Shown: piece after piece, positions 33,851 to 44,577 of the stretch
Layout of the letters: each line of letters opens with the position of its first letter
Position numbering within the stretch: the stretch's first letter is position 1
Origin: Asterella californica
Taxonomy: Eukaryota; Streptophyta; Marchantiopsida; Marchantiales; Aytoniaceae
DNA length: 64,000 nt
Reading direction: 5' to 3'
Assembly (NCBI GenBank): GCA_036924285.1
Contig: JAYKYS010000001.1
Location: 33,479,501 to 33,543,500 of the forward strand
Notes under the pieces: model-generated
Databases searched by the model: none
What the model was told of the DNA's origin: nothing
The model's input: only the letters and a program-made list of their open reading frames with translations
Position numbers and translations under genes: made by a program

Positions 33851-34290
33851 ATCCTTACCACCACTACTACCACGTTGTTGCGTAGTCTGTGATCCTCGAG
33901 AAGAGGTGGTTGCTCCATGTGATGTCTCCTTGCTAAACCCAGCAACCACCACCCTCTCCTCCACCATGTTGAGCTCAATCCGCTCAGCCAGACCAAAGAC
34001 AACTGCCAACGTCGGAGCGGTATTTCTAAGGAGAGTGACATCTCTAACTCTCTTACGCAGCTCTCTGTCTAGTATCCCAAACCAAAACTGGACTGCCTGT
34101 GCTTTCGTCAATCCTTGGGTAACGCTGATCAATCGCCTCCTGCGAGTAAACGCCTCGCGTAGGCTCTCTCGAGTCTAGCGTTGGAACTCCTGCAGACTCC
34201 TCAACTTGTCGGTCCGCACACCTTGATAGTTCTTCTTCAAACAGTGGAAGAATTGAACCACAAGGTTAAACCCTGGTGGTATCCCGCTCA
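33850..34290 (-). pseudogene. Element B gag, C-terminal part
   Basis: Encodes the end of the gag core (VQFWFGILDRELRKRVRD, LAERIELNMVEERV) running on into RGSQTTQQRG without the ~320-bp insertion seen in element A. Its 5' end abuts element C at 34296. Confidence 0.8.
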
Positions 34291-34295
34291 CACTA
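34291..34295. repeat. Target site duplication of element C (left), CACTA
   Basis: CACTA at 34291-34295 is repeated at 43977-43981. Joining the two sides restores a gag sequence collinear with element A. Confidence 0.85.
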
Positions 34296-35261
34296 TGTCG
34301 CGACGCTCATTCTCAAGATCGGGAGCAGGCGCGAACAACAGAACAACAGAACCCTAGTGGACTTGTGCTAGGTTGTGAACGCTGCGAGTAGGACTTAACG
34401 GCTTGGTCAGAAAGTCGAGATCAGATGAATCCTAAGTGGTTCTCTGAACCAAGGTTGGAACCTTGGGTTAGGACTGTCGCGACCCTCATTCTCAAGATCG
34501 GGCGCAGACGCGAACAACAGAACCCAAGCGGACTTGCGTTAGGTTGTGAGCGCTGCGAGTAGGACTTAACGACTTGATCGGGAAGTCGGGATCAGAGAAA
34601 CCTTAAGTGGTTCTCTAAACCAAGGTTGGAACCTTGGGTTAGGACATAAAGGTCTATCCCAAGAGGGCCCCAGACGAACGCTGACCTAAGGGGGCGAGTC
34701 TGGGAACGGACCAAAACATGAGTCTGAGACGCAGACGAACTGTGGTTCGGACGCTGTCGTATTGTACATAGGTCTGTACAGTGAAAAGTAATGCAAAAAG
34801 ATTTTTTTCTATATTGTGTAAAGGAAGCTGCCCTGCAGCTTAACAAGCTAGGCAGGAGCTAAGCTGGGGCCATGCTTGACAAGCTGCCCCCTAGCTTGGG
34901 TTGGAATATCACCCCTGAGGGAGTCAAAAGACACCAGAATGTAAAGCTCGACGAGGAGAGCGACCTCATGCTTCTAGTTTTGACAGAAAGTGTTTTAAGC
35001 AATAGTTAGTACGAGTTTTAGGTTGTGAAATATGTGAAAGAGAGAAATCCGTCGATTCTGGCTCGAGACTCGAACTCAGAATCTGATAGCGTGGGTGTGT
35101 AGGTGTTCATGAATACTATAGTTTTGACTCCTTATTCATTAAAAACGGAGTTGTATAGAGAAGTTAGCACAGAAAAGGCTAGTAAAGACTTTACAAGAAG
35201 ATTTCCTTAGTAAAGCATATGTACAGACTGTAAAACCTTTTTGAACGGAACCAAAGGCCAT

Positions 35262-35580
35262 CCCAGTGATAGGGCGCCTGCCTAGGAGGGAAGTGTTCTC
35301 AGGATCAATCCCTCCTGGCCTCTGGTTACTATTCTGGCATGTTGGCCTCTCGGATGGGAGTCTATGTTGGGTATGCAGCCATGTCCTGTATACCTAGGGG
35401 CAGGAGACCGGTATCTCCCTTAATCGTGGGCTTCCTGGCCTAAGCCTCCGCATGCCATCCTGAATATACTATGGGAGATATCTGGTGCGCATATGGGGGG
35501 GCTGTAAGCCCTGTGGGGCAGCCTCATAAGTGTTGGGGCTTCGGCCTACATTGGATGGCTTGTAGTATATTCAGGATGGC
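35262..35580 (+). mobile_element. tRNA-derived SINE-like sequence
   Basis: 35262-35330 resembles a tRNA head. CCCAGTGATAGGGCGCCTGCC fits the D-arm/A-box region, and AGGATCAATCCC (35301-35312) fits the B-box GGTTCAANTCC. The body continues to about 35580. Within it are 18-bp perfect inverted repeats at 35454-35471 and 35563-35580. No poly-A tail or target duplication was found, so the 3' limit is uncertain. Confidence 0.5.
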
Positions 35581-35960
35581 ATCAAGATGGCATCAAGAGC
35601 ACATGAAACTTTTGCTAATTAGTTAAATAAGCATCGAGTAGGCTTGCGATGGAGAATGAGGTTATGTGAACCTTTATTAGTGTAGGGGTAGAGTTTGTAG
35701 AGACAACTGTGAAACTTGTATTAAAAAGGGGCCAACTTTGTAAATAATGCTCTGTACGCATAAGGATAGTAGGGGGGCAGCTTAAGCTAGGGCCCTGCTT
35801 GTGATAAGTGACTGCACTTATAAGGACAGCAGGGGGGCAGCTTAAGCTGGGGCCTTAACTTTTAGGTTTAATACCTGCGACGGCTGGAGATCGGGGGACA
35901 CTTTTCAAGGGAGTTTTCTGAAAGAACTGAGGCGGAAGGAGGAAAAAGGAGCAGAATTAG

Positions 35961-36170
35961 GGATTGAGGAGAGGAGACGCTGAGAAGCTTGGAGGCTGAG
36001 TGGGGATCGATTTTTCTGACAGAATTGAGTGGATTGAGGAGAGGAGACGCTGAGAAGCTTGGAGGCTGAGTGGGGGTCGATTTTTCTGACAGAATTGAGT
36101 GGATTGAGGAGAGGAGACGTTGAGAAGCTTGGAGGCTGAGTGAGGATCGATTTTTCTGACAGAATTGAGT
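35961..36170. repeat. Three tandem 70-bp units
   Basis: Units at 35961-36030, 36031-36100 and 36101-36170 are nearly identical, sharing GAGAAGCTTGGAGGCTGAG and CGATTTTTCTGACAG. The 120-codon minus-strand frame across them is a by-product of the repeat. They lie in element D. Confidence 0.9.
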
Positions 36171-37433
36171 GGAGTGAGCAGGAGAGATCGTGAGAGAGGC
36201 AGGAAAGTGTTTTGGAGACAATAACCTCATATGTTACACAGTTTTGAGGTTTGGAAGGAGTAGAATTGAACGGACAGAGGTGGTTTATTGAAAAGAGATC
36301 ATTTTTGACAAGGCTTTGGTTGTCGTAAGATCAAATTCCTTGGAATTTTCAGCTGAGAAGGACTTAAGAGAGGAGGAGAGAGATATTTTCTTAACAGTGA
36401 AGCAGTTGACGCTGAAATAAAGCTATTTCTATTCCGGAGAGACATATTTGTGTACCTGAGTGCGTGCTTGAGTGTTTGTTTTGCAATTGGTGGGCACAAG
36501 AGGATGTGTTTTGAGATTTCATCGTCTGCATCGACCTATTTTCCTTTCTGGTCATTTCTCTTTGATCTATCACAGTCAGGAGGTCCGCCCTCCCCAAGAA
36601 AGACTCTCACCACGACAACGCTGGTCGAACCACAGAGTTCTAGTCTGGGTCTGGACCACATGTTTCCGAAAAATGGTTAAGTGTTGGAGGTCCAGGGACG
36701 TTTTAGGTCGTGGACGGAGCTCCACGTAAGATCTCGAGGCGAGTGAACTATCATTGGAAAGGTCTCGTCGAGAGCTTTCTAGTGATATAACACTCCTCGA
36801 TCTGACCTCCGAGCTGAAAGTTATGGCCGAATCACAATCGGGTTGTGGTATAATTTTCAGGGATCAAAGAGGAGGGCGGGGTCGCCCTAGAAGTATATAT
36901 GAGGGGGGCTCGATGTTTGGGTGGGCCAGGACGAGTCACCCGACCCCAGGGTTCGGCGGACGGACTCTGGGGGCATGAGGTGATGGTTGGACCGGTTCCA
37001 AGGCACGTTCCGATCCAGACTTGGACGTCTGGCCTTAGGAACGATGTAAGGGCTGGGGCAAGACTAGGGAACAAGTCGGCGGGTTAGACCACCGTTCGGG
37101 ACCCTAGACCCAGACGGACATCACGGACGGTTGGGCCGCTAGGTGTGCTGGAGGCACGTTTAGGACCCTGGACTTTATGGGAAGTCCGCCCCTAGTCATC
37201 TTGTGACTTGCTCATGTTTGGGACCGACCTAGGCGGATCTAGGTCGGGACTTAGGAACTGCTAAGCTTGATGAATAGGGAGACGGTCGGGCTCCGGTCTA
37301 GACCAAACTGAGATAAGATAAGTGGTGCATGGACGCTAACGTGTGATTGTGTTTGCAGGTTAGCGGTGTAAAGTTTACGACCTACTGAGCAAGTACTTCT
37401 GCTGGTGCAACAAGGCAGAAGGTGCGCGAAAAG

Positions 37434-37446
37434 TGGTATCAGAGCC
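37434..37446 (+). promoter_or_regulatory. Primer binding site of element C (initiator tRNA-Met)
   Basis: TGGTATCAGAGCC begins two bases after the LTR end. It is complementary to the 3' end of initiator tRNA-Met, the usual primer of plant gypsy elements. Confidence 0.9.
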
Positions 37447-37771
37447 GACGCTTCGGTGAGCGAGAACTTGAGATAGCGGCTGAAGGCTGGACGCTTGAGG
37501 AGGGACGCGAGACACGGAGCGGATCAGCGTTTCTAGGTGAACACTTGGAGCGATGGCCGACGACGGACAGAGTCCAAGAGGAAGACCAAGAAACGAGGAG
37601 CGGCTAACGGGAGCAGATCGACTTGAGCTAGCCCCGAGGTACAGTCAGAGGACGACAACCGACAACCTTCGCCCCAACGTCAAGAAAGCCCAGTACCGAC
37701 TGCGGCACCAGTGGCAAGATGGAGCCTTGTCAACGGTGCCCAACGATTTAGGTGCGTGAAGTCAAGGAGCT

Positions 37772-38527
37772 TTGTATGCAGAACTCATCAAGATGATGAA
37801 GATCATGCAGGAGGGTATGACCTCCAGGAATAAACGTATCGCTGAGCTTGAGGTAAGCCAAAGAAGTTCCTCGTCTACCAGGAAGCTTTGTAAGACGAAT
37901 TTACCGATCTCATTTTCAGGTATAGGACGGGCTCGTAAGGTTAAGGATTTTTTAACTGAGTTGGACCTATACTTTGAGGCGCAACAAGCTAAGGAGTCTG
38001 ACAAAGTGAGAGCGGCGGTTACATTCTTGAAGGACCATGCGCTTCTCTGGTGGACTGCATACAGGGATGAGCATGCCTTGTCCGTCTCGGCGCTTGGTTG
38101 GAAGGGGTTCAAGGAGTTGCTCGCGAGACGATTCACGCCGGAGTATCAAAGGATTCAAGACAGTGTTGAGTTGGTGAGACTGAAGCAGACGGGGACCTTA
38201 AGCGCTTATGTGCGCGAGTTCAGTGTCAAACTAGACTCGTTCTCCAAATGGACTGAGGAGACCAAGATATGTATATTCATTGGGGGACTCAAGTCCAGCT
38301 CAGAGAAGGCTCTCTTTCGGATGCCGAAGCTACCTGAGACATGTGTCGAACTTTTGAAGCTAACGGAGCGAATTGGAGACGACGAAGTCCAGCAACAGCA
38401 ACCTTTTGAACCACGCAGCACGGACAAGTTCCAGAAGAAGAACAAGGGCTTCAAGCGACAGTGGGATGGAGGTGAGAAAGATCGGAAGGATACTTTTGCC
38501 TCGGCAGCAAAGCGGCAGCAAACATGA
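37772..38527 (+). pseudogene. Element C gag
   Basis: A 251-codon frame with a retrotransposon gag domain: FSGIGRARKVKDFLTELDLYFEAQ, LKDHALLWW, FKELLARRFTPEYQ and LSAYVREFSVK. A basic tail follows. TGA at 38525-38527 stops it, and the frame reopens directly into the zinc knuckle, so the stop is probably a mutation. The predicted start is the first ATG; the true start may lie slightly upstream. Confidence 0.85.
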
Positions 38528-38803
38528 GTAAAACCTAAGAGGCAAACACCTCAGAAGGACAATGGTGCTAAGTTTACTTGCTACAACTGTGGCGAGGCGG
38601 GTCATATTGCTAAGGGGTGTACGAAACCTAAGGTTAGTAACTGTAGCATGAATGCGTTTGTTGCAAATGACTTGTTGGAGGGTCAGATGACTGTGACCTT
38701 GAGAACCACGAAGAAGACGCCGGGATTGATGTTCTTACAAGCCAAGGTTGCTAACCGTGATATTACTTTTCTTGTGGACACAAGAACGACTCACTCTTCA
38801 TAA
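38528..38803 (+). pseudogene. Element C zinc knuckle and protease start
   Basis: In frame with gag: zinc knuckle CYNCGEAGHIAKGC (about 38580-38621), then FLVDTRTTHS where the aspartic protease site should read D-T/S-G. The Gly is Arg here. One missing base soon after shifts the frame. The protease cannot work in this copy. Confidence 0.8.
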
Positions 38804-38811
38804 GTCCAAAG

Positions 38812-40134
38812 TTGGTGAAGAAGTTGGGCTTGTCTACCTCCAAGGCAGACAAGCCTATTCAGGTGCGCTTTGCCAAGAGCAAGACGTACCAAACTTCTGA
38901 AGTGGTCTTGGACGTACGATTTGTGTGTGGGAAGTTGGAGTTCACAGAGAACTTCACGGTGTGCGAGATGGATGACATCCATGCAGTTTTGGGGAACAAT
39001 TTCTTGGACAAGTTTGAAGTGGAACTTAGGCGAAAACCTTTAAGGTTAAACGTTAGAGGTAAAAGGCAGAAGCTGGGAGTGAGGCTGATCCCGAAGGCAC
39101 GGAAAATTGACGACTTTGTAGTGAATTTGATCAAAGGTAAACAGATGGACTTCAACGACGGAGTCATGTGTTTGATGCGGGTTGCAGATTTGATGACGGG
39201 TGACACACAAGAGGAAAAATCAGGAGACGCGACTAAACTTCCGGAGGTGCTTCGTGAAGTGATTAAGGAGTTTGAGGATGTCTTGACGGATGAGTTATCT
39301 GCTGAGTTACCTCCAAGGAGGGTGGTGGATCACAAGATTGAGGTCTTGCCAGGATCAGAACCACCTTCCAAAGCCCCTTACCGACTCAATCAGGTGGAAC
39401 ACCTTGAGTTGAAAAGACAACTCGGCGAGCTATTAGCGCGGGGGTATATTCGAACCAGCAAGTCACCTTATGGAGCCTCAGTTCTCTTCGCAAAGAAAAA
39501 GGATGGGAAGTTACGACTCTGCGTAGATTATCGTGCACTCAATAAGATGACGGTGAAGAATAATTATCCCTTGCCAAGGATAGACGACCTCTTTGATAGG
39601 TTAGCGGGCACAAAGTACTTCAGCAGGATAGACTTGAAGTCAGGATATTACCAAATCCAGATAGCTAGCCCAGATGTTGAGAAGACCGCTTGTCGAACCA
39701 GATACGGATCATTTGAATTCGTGGTGATGCCATTTGGACTCTGCAACGCCCCTTCGACATTCACTACATTGATGAACACAATTTTTCGCGAGGAGATGAA
39801 TGAGTTTGTCATCGTTTACATCGACGACATCTTGATCTACTCCAAAACCTTGGAGTCGTACGCGGAGCAGCTAAGAATGGTGTTGACGAAGCTGCGGGAG
39901 CATAAGTTGTTTGCCAACATTGACAAGAGTGAGTTTGGTTTGGAGCGCATTAACTTCTTGGGACATGTCATTAGTGCAAAAGGAGTCGGCCCGGATATGC
40001 AGAAGGTGGACGCGATTGTGACTTGGGAGCCTCCGACTACAGTGAAGGGGATGCGACGATTCTTAAGATTGGCGCAGTTCTACCGCAAGTATGTGAAGGG
40101 GTTTTCAAAGATCACGAAGCCGTTGACGGACTAG
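38812..40134 (+). pseudogene. Element C protease end and reverse transcriptase
   Basis: This 440-codon frame begins within the protease (VLGNNFLDKFEVEL) and carries a full RT: LARGYIRTSKSPYG, LFAKKKDGKLRLCVDYRALN, RIDLKSGYYQI, VMPFGLCNAP and the catalytic VYIDDILIYSKT. It ends with AQFYRKYVKGFSKITKPL at TAG 40132-40134. The frame continues in phase into RNase H. Confidence 0.88.
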
Positions 40135-40632
40135 ACGGGCAAAGACGCACAGGTAAGTTGGACCAAGGAGGTGGATGATGCGTTTCAGACGATCAAAGCT
40201 ATTTTGTCAAAGACGCCAGTATTGAAGCTGCCGGAGTTCGACAAACCATTCGAGGTGCACACGGATGCGAGCGACTATGCGATTGGCGGAGTGTTGGTGC
40301 AGGATGGAAAACCTGTAGCGTACGAAAGCAAGAAGCTATCTGGGATAGAGAGTCGATGGCCGACTCACGAGAAGGAACTATTTGCGGTGGTTCATTGCTT
40401 GAGGAAATGACGGCATTACTTGGGACTTCACAAAACGCAAGTGTATACTGACAATATTTCGCTCAAGTACTTTGAGACACAAGATCGGGTGACGCCAAAG
40501 CAACTACGGTGGCATGATACCTTGGCACTCATGAACATGGAATTAATCCACAAAGCGGGAAAGGACAATGTGGTTCCTCACGCCTTGAGTCGCAAGGAGG
40601 AATATCTTCCATCGTCAACACAGATTTTGTGA
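40135..40632 (+). pseudogene. Element C RNase H
   Basis: Motifs VHTDASDYAIGGVL, WPTHEKELFAVVHCLRK and VYTDNISLKYF are in order. A TGA (40408-40410) splits the domain where related elements have Trp (LRKWRHYL), a TGG to TGA change. Another TGA ends the segment at 40630-40632. Confidence 0.85.
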
Positions 40633-40635
40633 GCT

Positions 40636-41577
40636 ATGTATCCTAAGGAGTCAGACTTGGAGAGGCGAATACGTGAAGGTTACATGAGCGATGACCAAGC
40701 GAAGGAGTACCTGGAACAACTCAAGCGAGGAGTGAAGTTGCAGAACATGCAGCTAAGACATGGTTTACTCATGTTCAAGCAAAGTCGGGTTTATGTGGGA
40801 CAAGGAAAACTTAGGACCAAGTTGTTAAGAGAATCTCACGATGCGCCCTTATCAGACCATAAAGGAGAAAAGTCCACTTTAGCAGTGATAGCTAAAAAGT
40901 TTTATTGGCCCCACATGAAAGACGACGTTGCCCACTTTGTGAAAACATGTGTAATCTGTCAAGCGAACCGCGTTTCTTATGAGAAGAAACAAGGGTTGCT
41001 TCATCCTCTGCCGATTCCAGCCAGACCTTGGGAAAGCATTAGCATGGACTTCATTACATCTCTGCCTGACTCGAACGGATACAATGCGATATTTGTGATA
41101 GTTGATCGGTTTAGCAAACTAGCGAAGTTTGCTCCGACTTTGGACACTACAACAGTGTTCACGACTTCTCGGTTGTTCCTAGATACTTGGTGGCGTTCAC
41201 ATGAATTACCCCGGAGTATTATTTCAGATAGAGACTCTAAGTTCACAAGTGCCTTTTGGAAACACTTGTTCCAAAAATTGGGGACTAAATTAAAATTTAG
41301 TACCACCTTTCATCCGGAAACAAATGGTCAAACAGAACGAGTTAACTCGGTTCTGAATCAATACTTGAGGAATTATGTGAGCGCGGACCAAAGCGATTGG
41401 GCGGAGTGGCTTAGTCTTGCGGAGTATTGCTACAATTCCACGAAGCATTCGGCAACCGGCGAATCGCCTTCCTTGCTGACTTACGGACGTGAGCCAGAAG
41501 GGCCTCTTGACTTGACTCTTGCAGGGAGTTCTACATCGGCACGACCAAGAACACGGCAAACATCAGCTGAAGAGTAG
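40636..41577 (+). pseudogene. Element C integrase
   Basis: HHCC finger (H...SDHKGEKSTLAV, CVICQANR), then the DDE core: Asp in SMDFITSLP, Asp in ISDRDSKFTS and Glu in GQTERVNSVL. HSATGESPSLLTYG closes the core. It ends at TAG 41575-41577, followed in frame by the C-terminal domain. Confidence 0.88.
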
Positions 41578-42155
41578 GTGGCGGCAATGCAGCGGCGCGA
41601 AGAACAAGTAAAGAAGAACCTCGAGAAGGCGCAGCAACGATACATGAAGCAGGTAAACAAGCATCGGCGGCAAGTGAAGTTTCAAGTGGGCGAAGAAGTA
41701 TGGTTAAGTACGAAAAACTTCACACTTTCGAAAGAAATATCGGTGAAGTTTTCATCGAAGTTCGTGAGACCTTTTGTCATTGTCAAGAATCCGCATGAAG
41801 ATGTCTATACATTAGATCTTCCTCGCGAGTGGTAGTTGCATCCAACTTTCCATGTTTCTTTATTAAAAAAATACTTCAAGGATGATTTGCGACCGGAGCG
41901 CAAACAGGTTCTTAGGCCTCAACCTGATGCGTGCAAGGCGAAGCAGAATATGAGGTGGAGTCCATTTTGCGATCTCGGCGCAAATCAAACCGGATGGAGT
42001 ACTTGGTCAAATGACGTGGTTACCATTTGAAGGAAGCAACATGGGTGCCAGAGGAAGATCTCGCACATGCGAGCGAAGTATTAGACCTCTTAAACGGCGA
42101 CAGGGACAACAAGGGCATTAGCAAGATGAGGACATCTCCTTCCAGCGAGGGGTGA
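41578..42155 (+). pseudogene. Element C integrase tail and chromodomain
   Basis: In frame after integrase comes the SH3-like tail (FQVGEEVWLSTKNF, KFVRPFVIV) and HPTFHVSLLKKY. After a frameshift, 41946-42098 encodes a chromodomain (EYEVESIL, EYLVK, RGYHLKEATWVPEEDL). The aromatic-cage Trp after EYLVK is TGA (42012-42014), again TGG to TGA. Chromodomains of chromoviruses bind methylated histone H3 and guide integration to heterochromatin. Confidence 0.82.
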
Positions 42156-42840
42156 AGAAACGACGAACCATACGAGTAGCAACTTGAGGCGATTTGGGCC
42201 GATGGACTTTGTAGCTTTGACTTGTGTTTGAAAATAAAGATTTTGTTTCTTAAAAAATTGTCTAAGTGTATTGGTAGTGCATGACTATGACTAGTTCTGA
42301 TCATATGTCTAGGATGTTGTCAAGAGGAGGAACGAAGCACACTCAAAGGAAGCGAGCTGGTTTGGATAAGCATCTAAATCAAGACTAAGTCTTGATGTCA
42401 AGACTTAGGTTTGCCGTAGCGTTGGCAAAGCAAGTATGAAATTTCATACTTGTCTTGAGGCTTGGGGTGATCTTGCTTTACGGTTTTCTAACTGCAAAGT
42501 AAACTTAGTCGCGCGTCTAAGTCAAATCAGATTGCGACCGGAAAGTGAGTTTCGGGGGACCTTATAAGTAGGTGTGAATACTTATAGTTAGCAAGTTAGA
42601 GTCTTAAGTAGAATGTTTAGAAATTGTCAACTAGTTTTGTTTAGGGTAAGCCAAAAAGGTAAGGCTTTTCCCGAGACTAGTTGGAATTTTCTAAGTGTTC
42701 TAGCGACAACTTAAGACTCAAGCCAAGAAGAGAATTGCGGGTTGACTACCAGAATGCAATTCTGACGCCAAGGGGTTGGCTATCCATTTTGAACTTGGCG
42801 TTAACTTAAAGGATCATTGTTGATGAGAGCATCAACCTCC
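42156..42840 (+). other. 3' untranslated region of element C
   Basis: About 700 bp with no coding frame of note between the chromodomain and the polypurine tract. Confidence 0.6.
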
Positions 42841-42854
42841 AAAGTGGGGGTGAG
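42841..42854 (+). promoter_or_regulatory. Polypurine tract of element C
   Basis: AAAGTGGGGGTGAG lies directly before the TG of the 3' LTR, as expected of the plus-strand primer. Confidence 0.75.
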
Positions 42855-43976
42855 TGTCGCGACCCTCATTCTCAAGATCGGACACAGACGCGAACAACAG
42901 AACCCTAGCGGACTTGCGCTAAGTTGTGAACGCTGCGAGTAGGACTTAACGGCTTGGCCGAGAAGTCGAGATCAGATGAACCCTAAGTGGTTCTCTGAAC
43001 CAAGGTTGGAACCTTGGGTTAGGACATAAGGGCCTACCCCAAGAGGACCCCGGACAAACGCTGACCTAAGAGGGCGAGTCTGGGAACGGACCAAAACATG
43101 AGTCTGAGACATAGGTCTGAGACGTGGGTCCGAGACGCAGACGGATCGTGGTTCGGACGCTGGTCCGAACCACAGGATTCTAGTCTAGATCTGGACCACA
43201 GGTTTCCAAAAAATGGCTAAGTGTTGGAGCTCCAGGGACGTTTTAGGTCGTGGACGGAGCTCCACGTAAGATCTCAAGACGAATGAGGTATCATTGGAAA
43301 GGTCCCGGTGAGAGCTTTCCAGTGATATATAACACTCCTCGATCTGACCTCCGAGCTGGAAGTTATGACCGAACCACAATCGGATTGTGGTATAATTTTC
43401 AGGGACCAAAGAGGAGGACGGGGCCGCCGATCCCCAGAAGTATATATGAGGGGGGCTCGATGCTCGAGGGCCAGGACGAGTCATCCGACCCCAGGGTTCA
43501 GCGGGCGGACTCTAGGAGCATGAGGAATGGCTGGGCCGGTTCCAAGACACGTTCCGATCCAGACTTGGACGTCTGGACTTAGGAACGATGTAAGGGCTGG
43601 AGCAAGACTAGGGAACGAGTCGGCTGGTTAGACCACCGTTCGGGAGCCTAGACCCAGACGGACATCACGGGCGGTTGGACCGTTAGGTGTGCTGGAGGTA
43701 CCGTTTAAGACCCTAGATTTTATGAGAAGTCCGTCCCAAGTCATCTTGTGACTTGCTCATGTTTGGAACCGACCTAGGCGAGTCTAGGTCGGGACTTAGG
43801 AACTACTGAGCTTGACGAATAAGGAGACGGTCCGGCTCCGGTCCGGACCAAACTGAGATAAGATAAGTGGTGCATGGACGCTAACGTGTGATTGTGTTTG
43901 CAAGTTAGCGGTGTAAAGTTTGCGACCTACTGAGTAAGAGCTTCCGCTGACGTAACAAGGCGGTAGGTGCGCGAAA
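42855..43976 (+). repeat. Element C 3' LTR
   Basis: A 1122-bp LTR starting TGTCGCGACCC and ending GTGCGCGAAA. It is not interrupted by D and serves to define the D insertion in the 5' copy. The right target duplicate CACTA follows at 43977-43981. Confidence 0.88.
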
Positions 43977-43981
43977 CACTA

Positions 43982-44577
43982 CCACTTGCTCCACTATTTG
44001 TGGACGCACTGCTGGTAGTAGGTACTCCGTCACCTGTGGATGTATCACTGCTACTGGCACCCAAACTCGTAAGTGCTACGCCTCCCGAAACTACGCCAGT
44101 AGTGATAGAAACGTAGTTGGGAGATCAATGTTGTCTCCACAACTCGATCTCAACACTGTAATCTCGCCTGAACTCATGATAATCGTCCATCAGCGGTCTC
44201 TCCAAGTGTTAGAACAAACCCTTCCACGCCATGAAAGGTGTAAACAGCTGTGGGTTCCGCATCTGCTGTAGATCGCATCAACTGTCAAACTCCTGGGTGA
44301 AGTCATCCAGCTCAATGGTACCAACTATTCTCGAGTAACATCGAGGCTCCTTCGTGACCCCATAGATCTCGTCCATGTCCCACAACAATGATGGGATGAC
44401 ACTCGACTCACCATCAGAAAATGCGCTATCTGCGTCTGACTCGTCCTCTGGAACAACCGACGACAATGGTGTAGATAGTCGGTACTTCACCCCACTCCGT
44501 GTATACCCACTGTCCGAGAAATCCTCACCAGAACCTCCCGAGGACTCCGTGATGAATCTCGATAACACACTCTCCAA
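43982..44577 (-). pseudogene. Element B gag, N-terminal part
   Basis: The acidic N-terminal segment (VVPEDESDADSAFSDGESS, LLWDMDEIYG) matches 3024-3330 of element A. The rest runs in broken frames up to the element C junction. Together with 33850-34290 it makes the full gag region. Confidence 0.8.

Larger units (their letters stand above)
34755..36617. mobile_element. Element D: probable solo LTR (or non-autonomous element)
   Basis: An 1863-bp insertion in the 5' LTR of element C, located by comparison with the intact 3' LTR at 43158. It begins TGTCGTATTG and ends CCACGACA, so it has TG...CA ends with a short inverted repeat. It is flanked by ACGC (34751-34754 and 36618-36621). It has no gag or pol. 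Inside are a GGGGGCAGCTTAAGCT repeat (about 35775 and 35832), a SINE-like head and three 70-bp tandem units. A solo LTR of a large retroelement is the simplest reading. Confidence 0.6.
34296..37431 (+). repeat. Element C 5' LTR with partial tandem copy and insertion
   Basis: 34296-34475 is a direct duplicate of the first 180 bp of the LTR. The LTR then starts again at 34476 (TGTCGCGACCC), is interrupted by element D at 34755-36617, and ends at 37431. Without D and its duplicated target it is about 1.09 kb, close to the 1.12-kb 3' LTR. Confidence 0.85.
34296..43976 (+). mobile_element. Element C: chromodomain Ty3/gypsy element (chromovirus) inside element B
   Basis: The order is 5' LTR (34296-37431, enlarged), primer site, gag, zinc knuckle, protease, RT, RNase H, integrase, chromodomain, polypurine tract, 3' LTR (42855-43976). 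Target duplication CACTA. LTRs begin TGTCGCGAC and end GCGAAA rather than CA. The 5' LTR is longer because its first 180 bp are duplicated (34296-34475) and because element D sits in it. LTR copies differ at roughly a tenth of sites. The coding frame is closed by at least six stops, several of the TGG to TGA type, so this copy is dead. Confidence 0.92.

Noticed and set aside
35868..36230. 120-codon minus-strand frame
   Set aside because: It is produced by three 70-bp tandem units whose length, with few stops, keeps a frame open. Not a gene.
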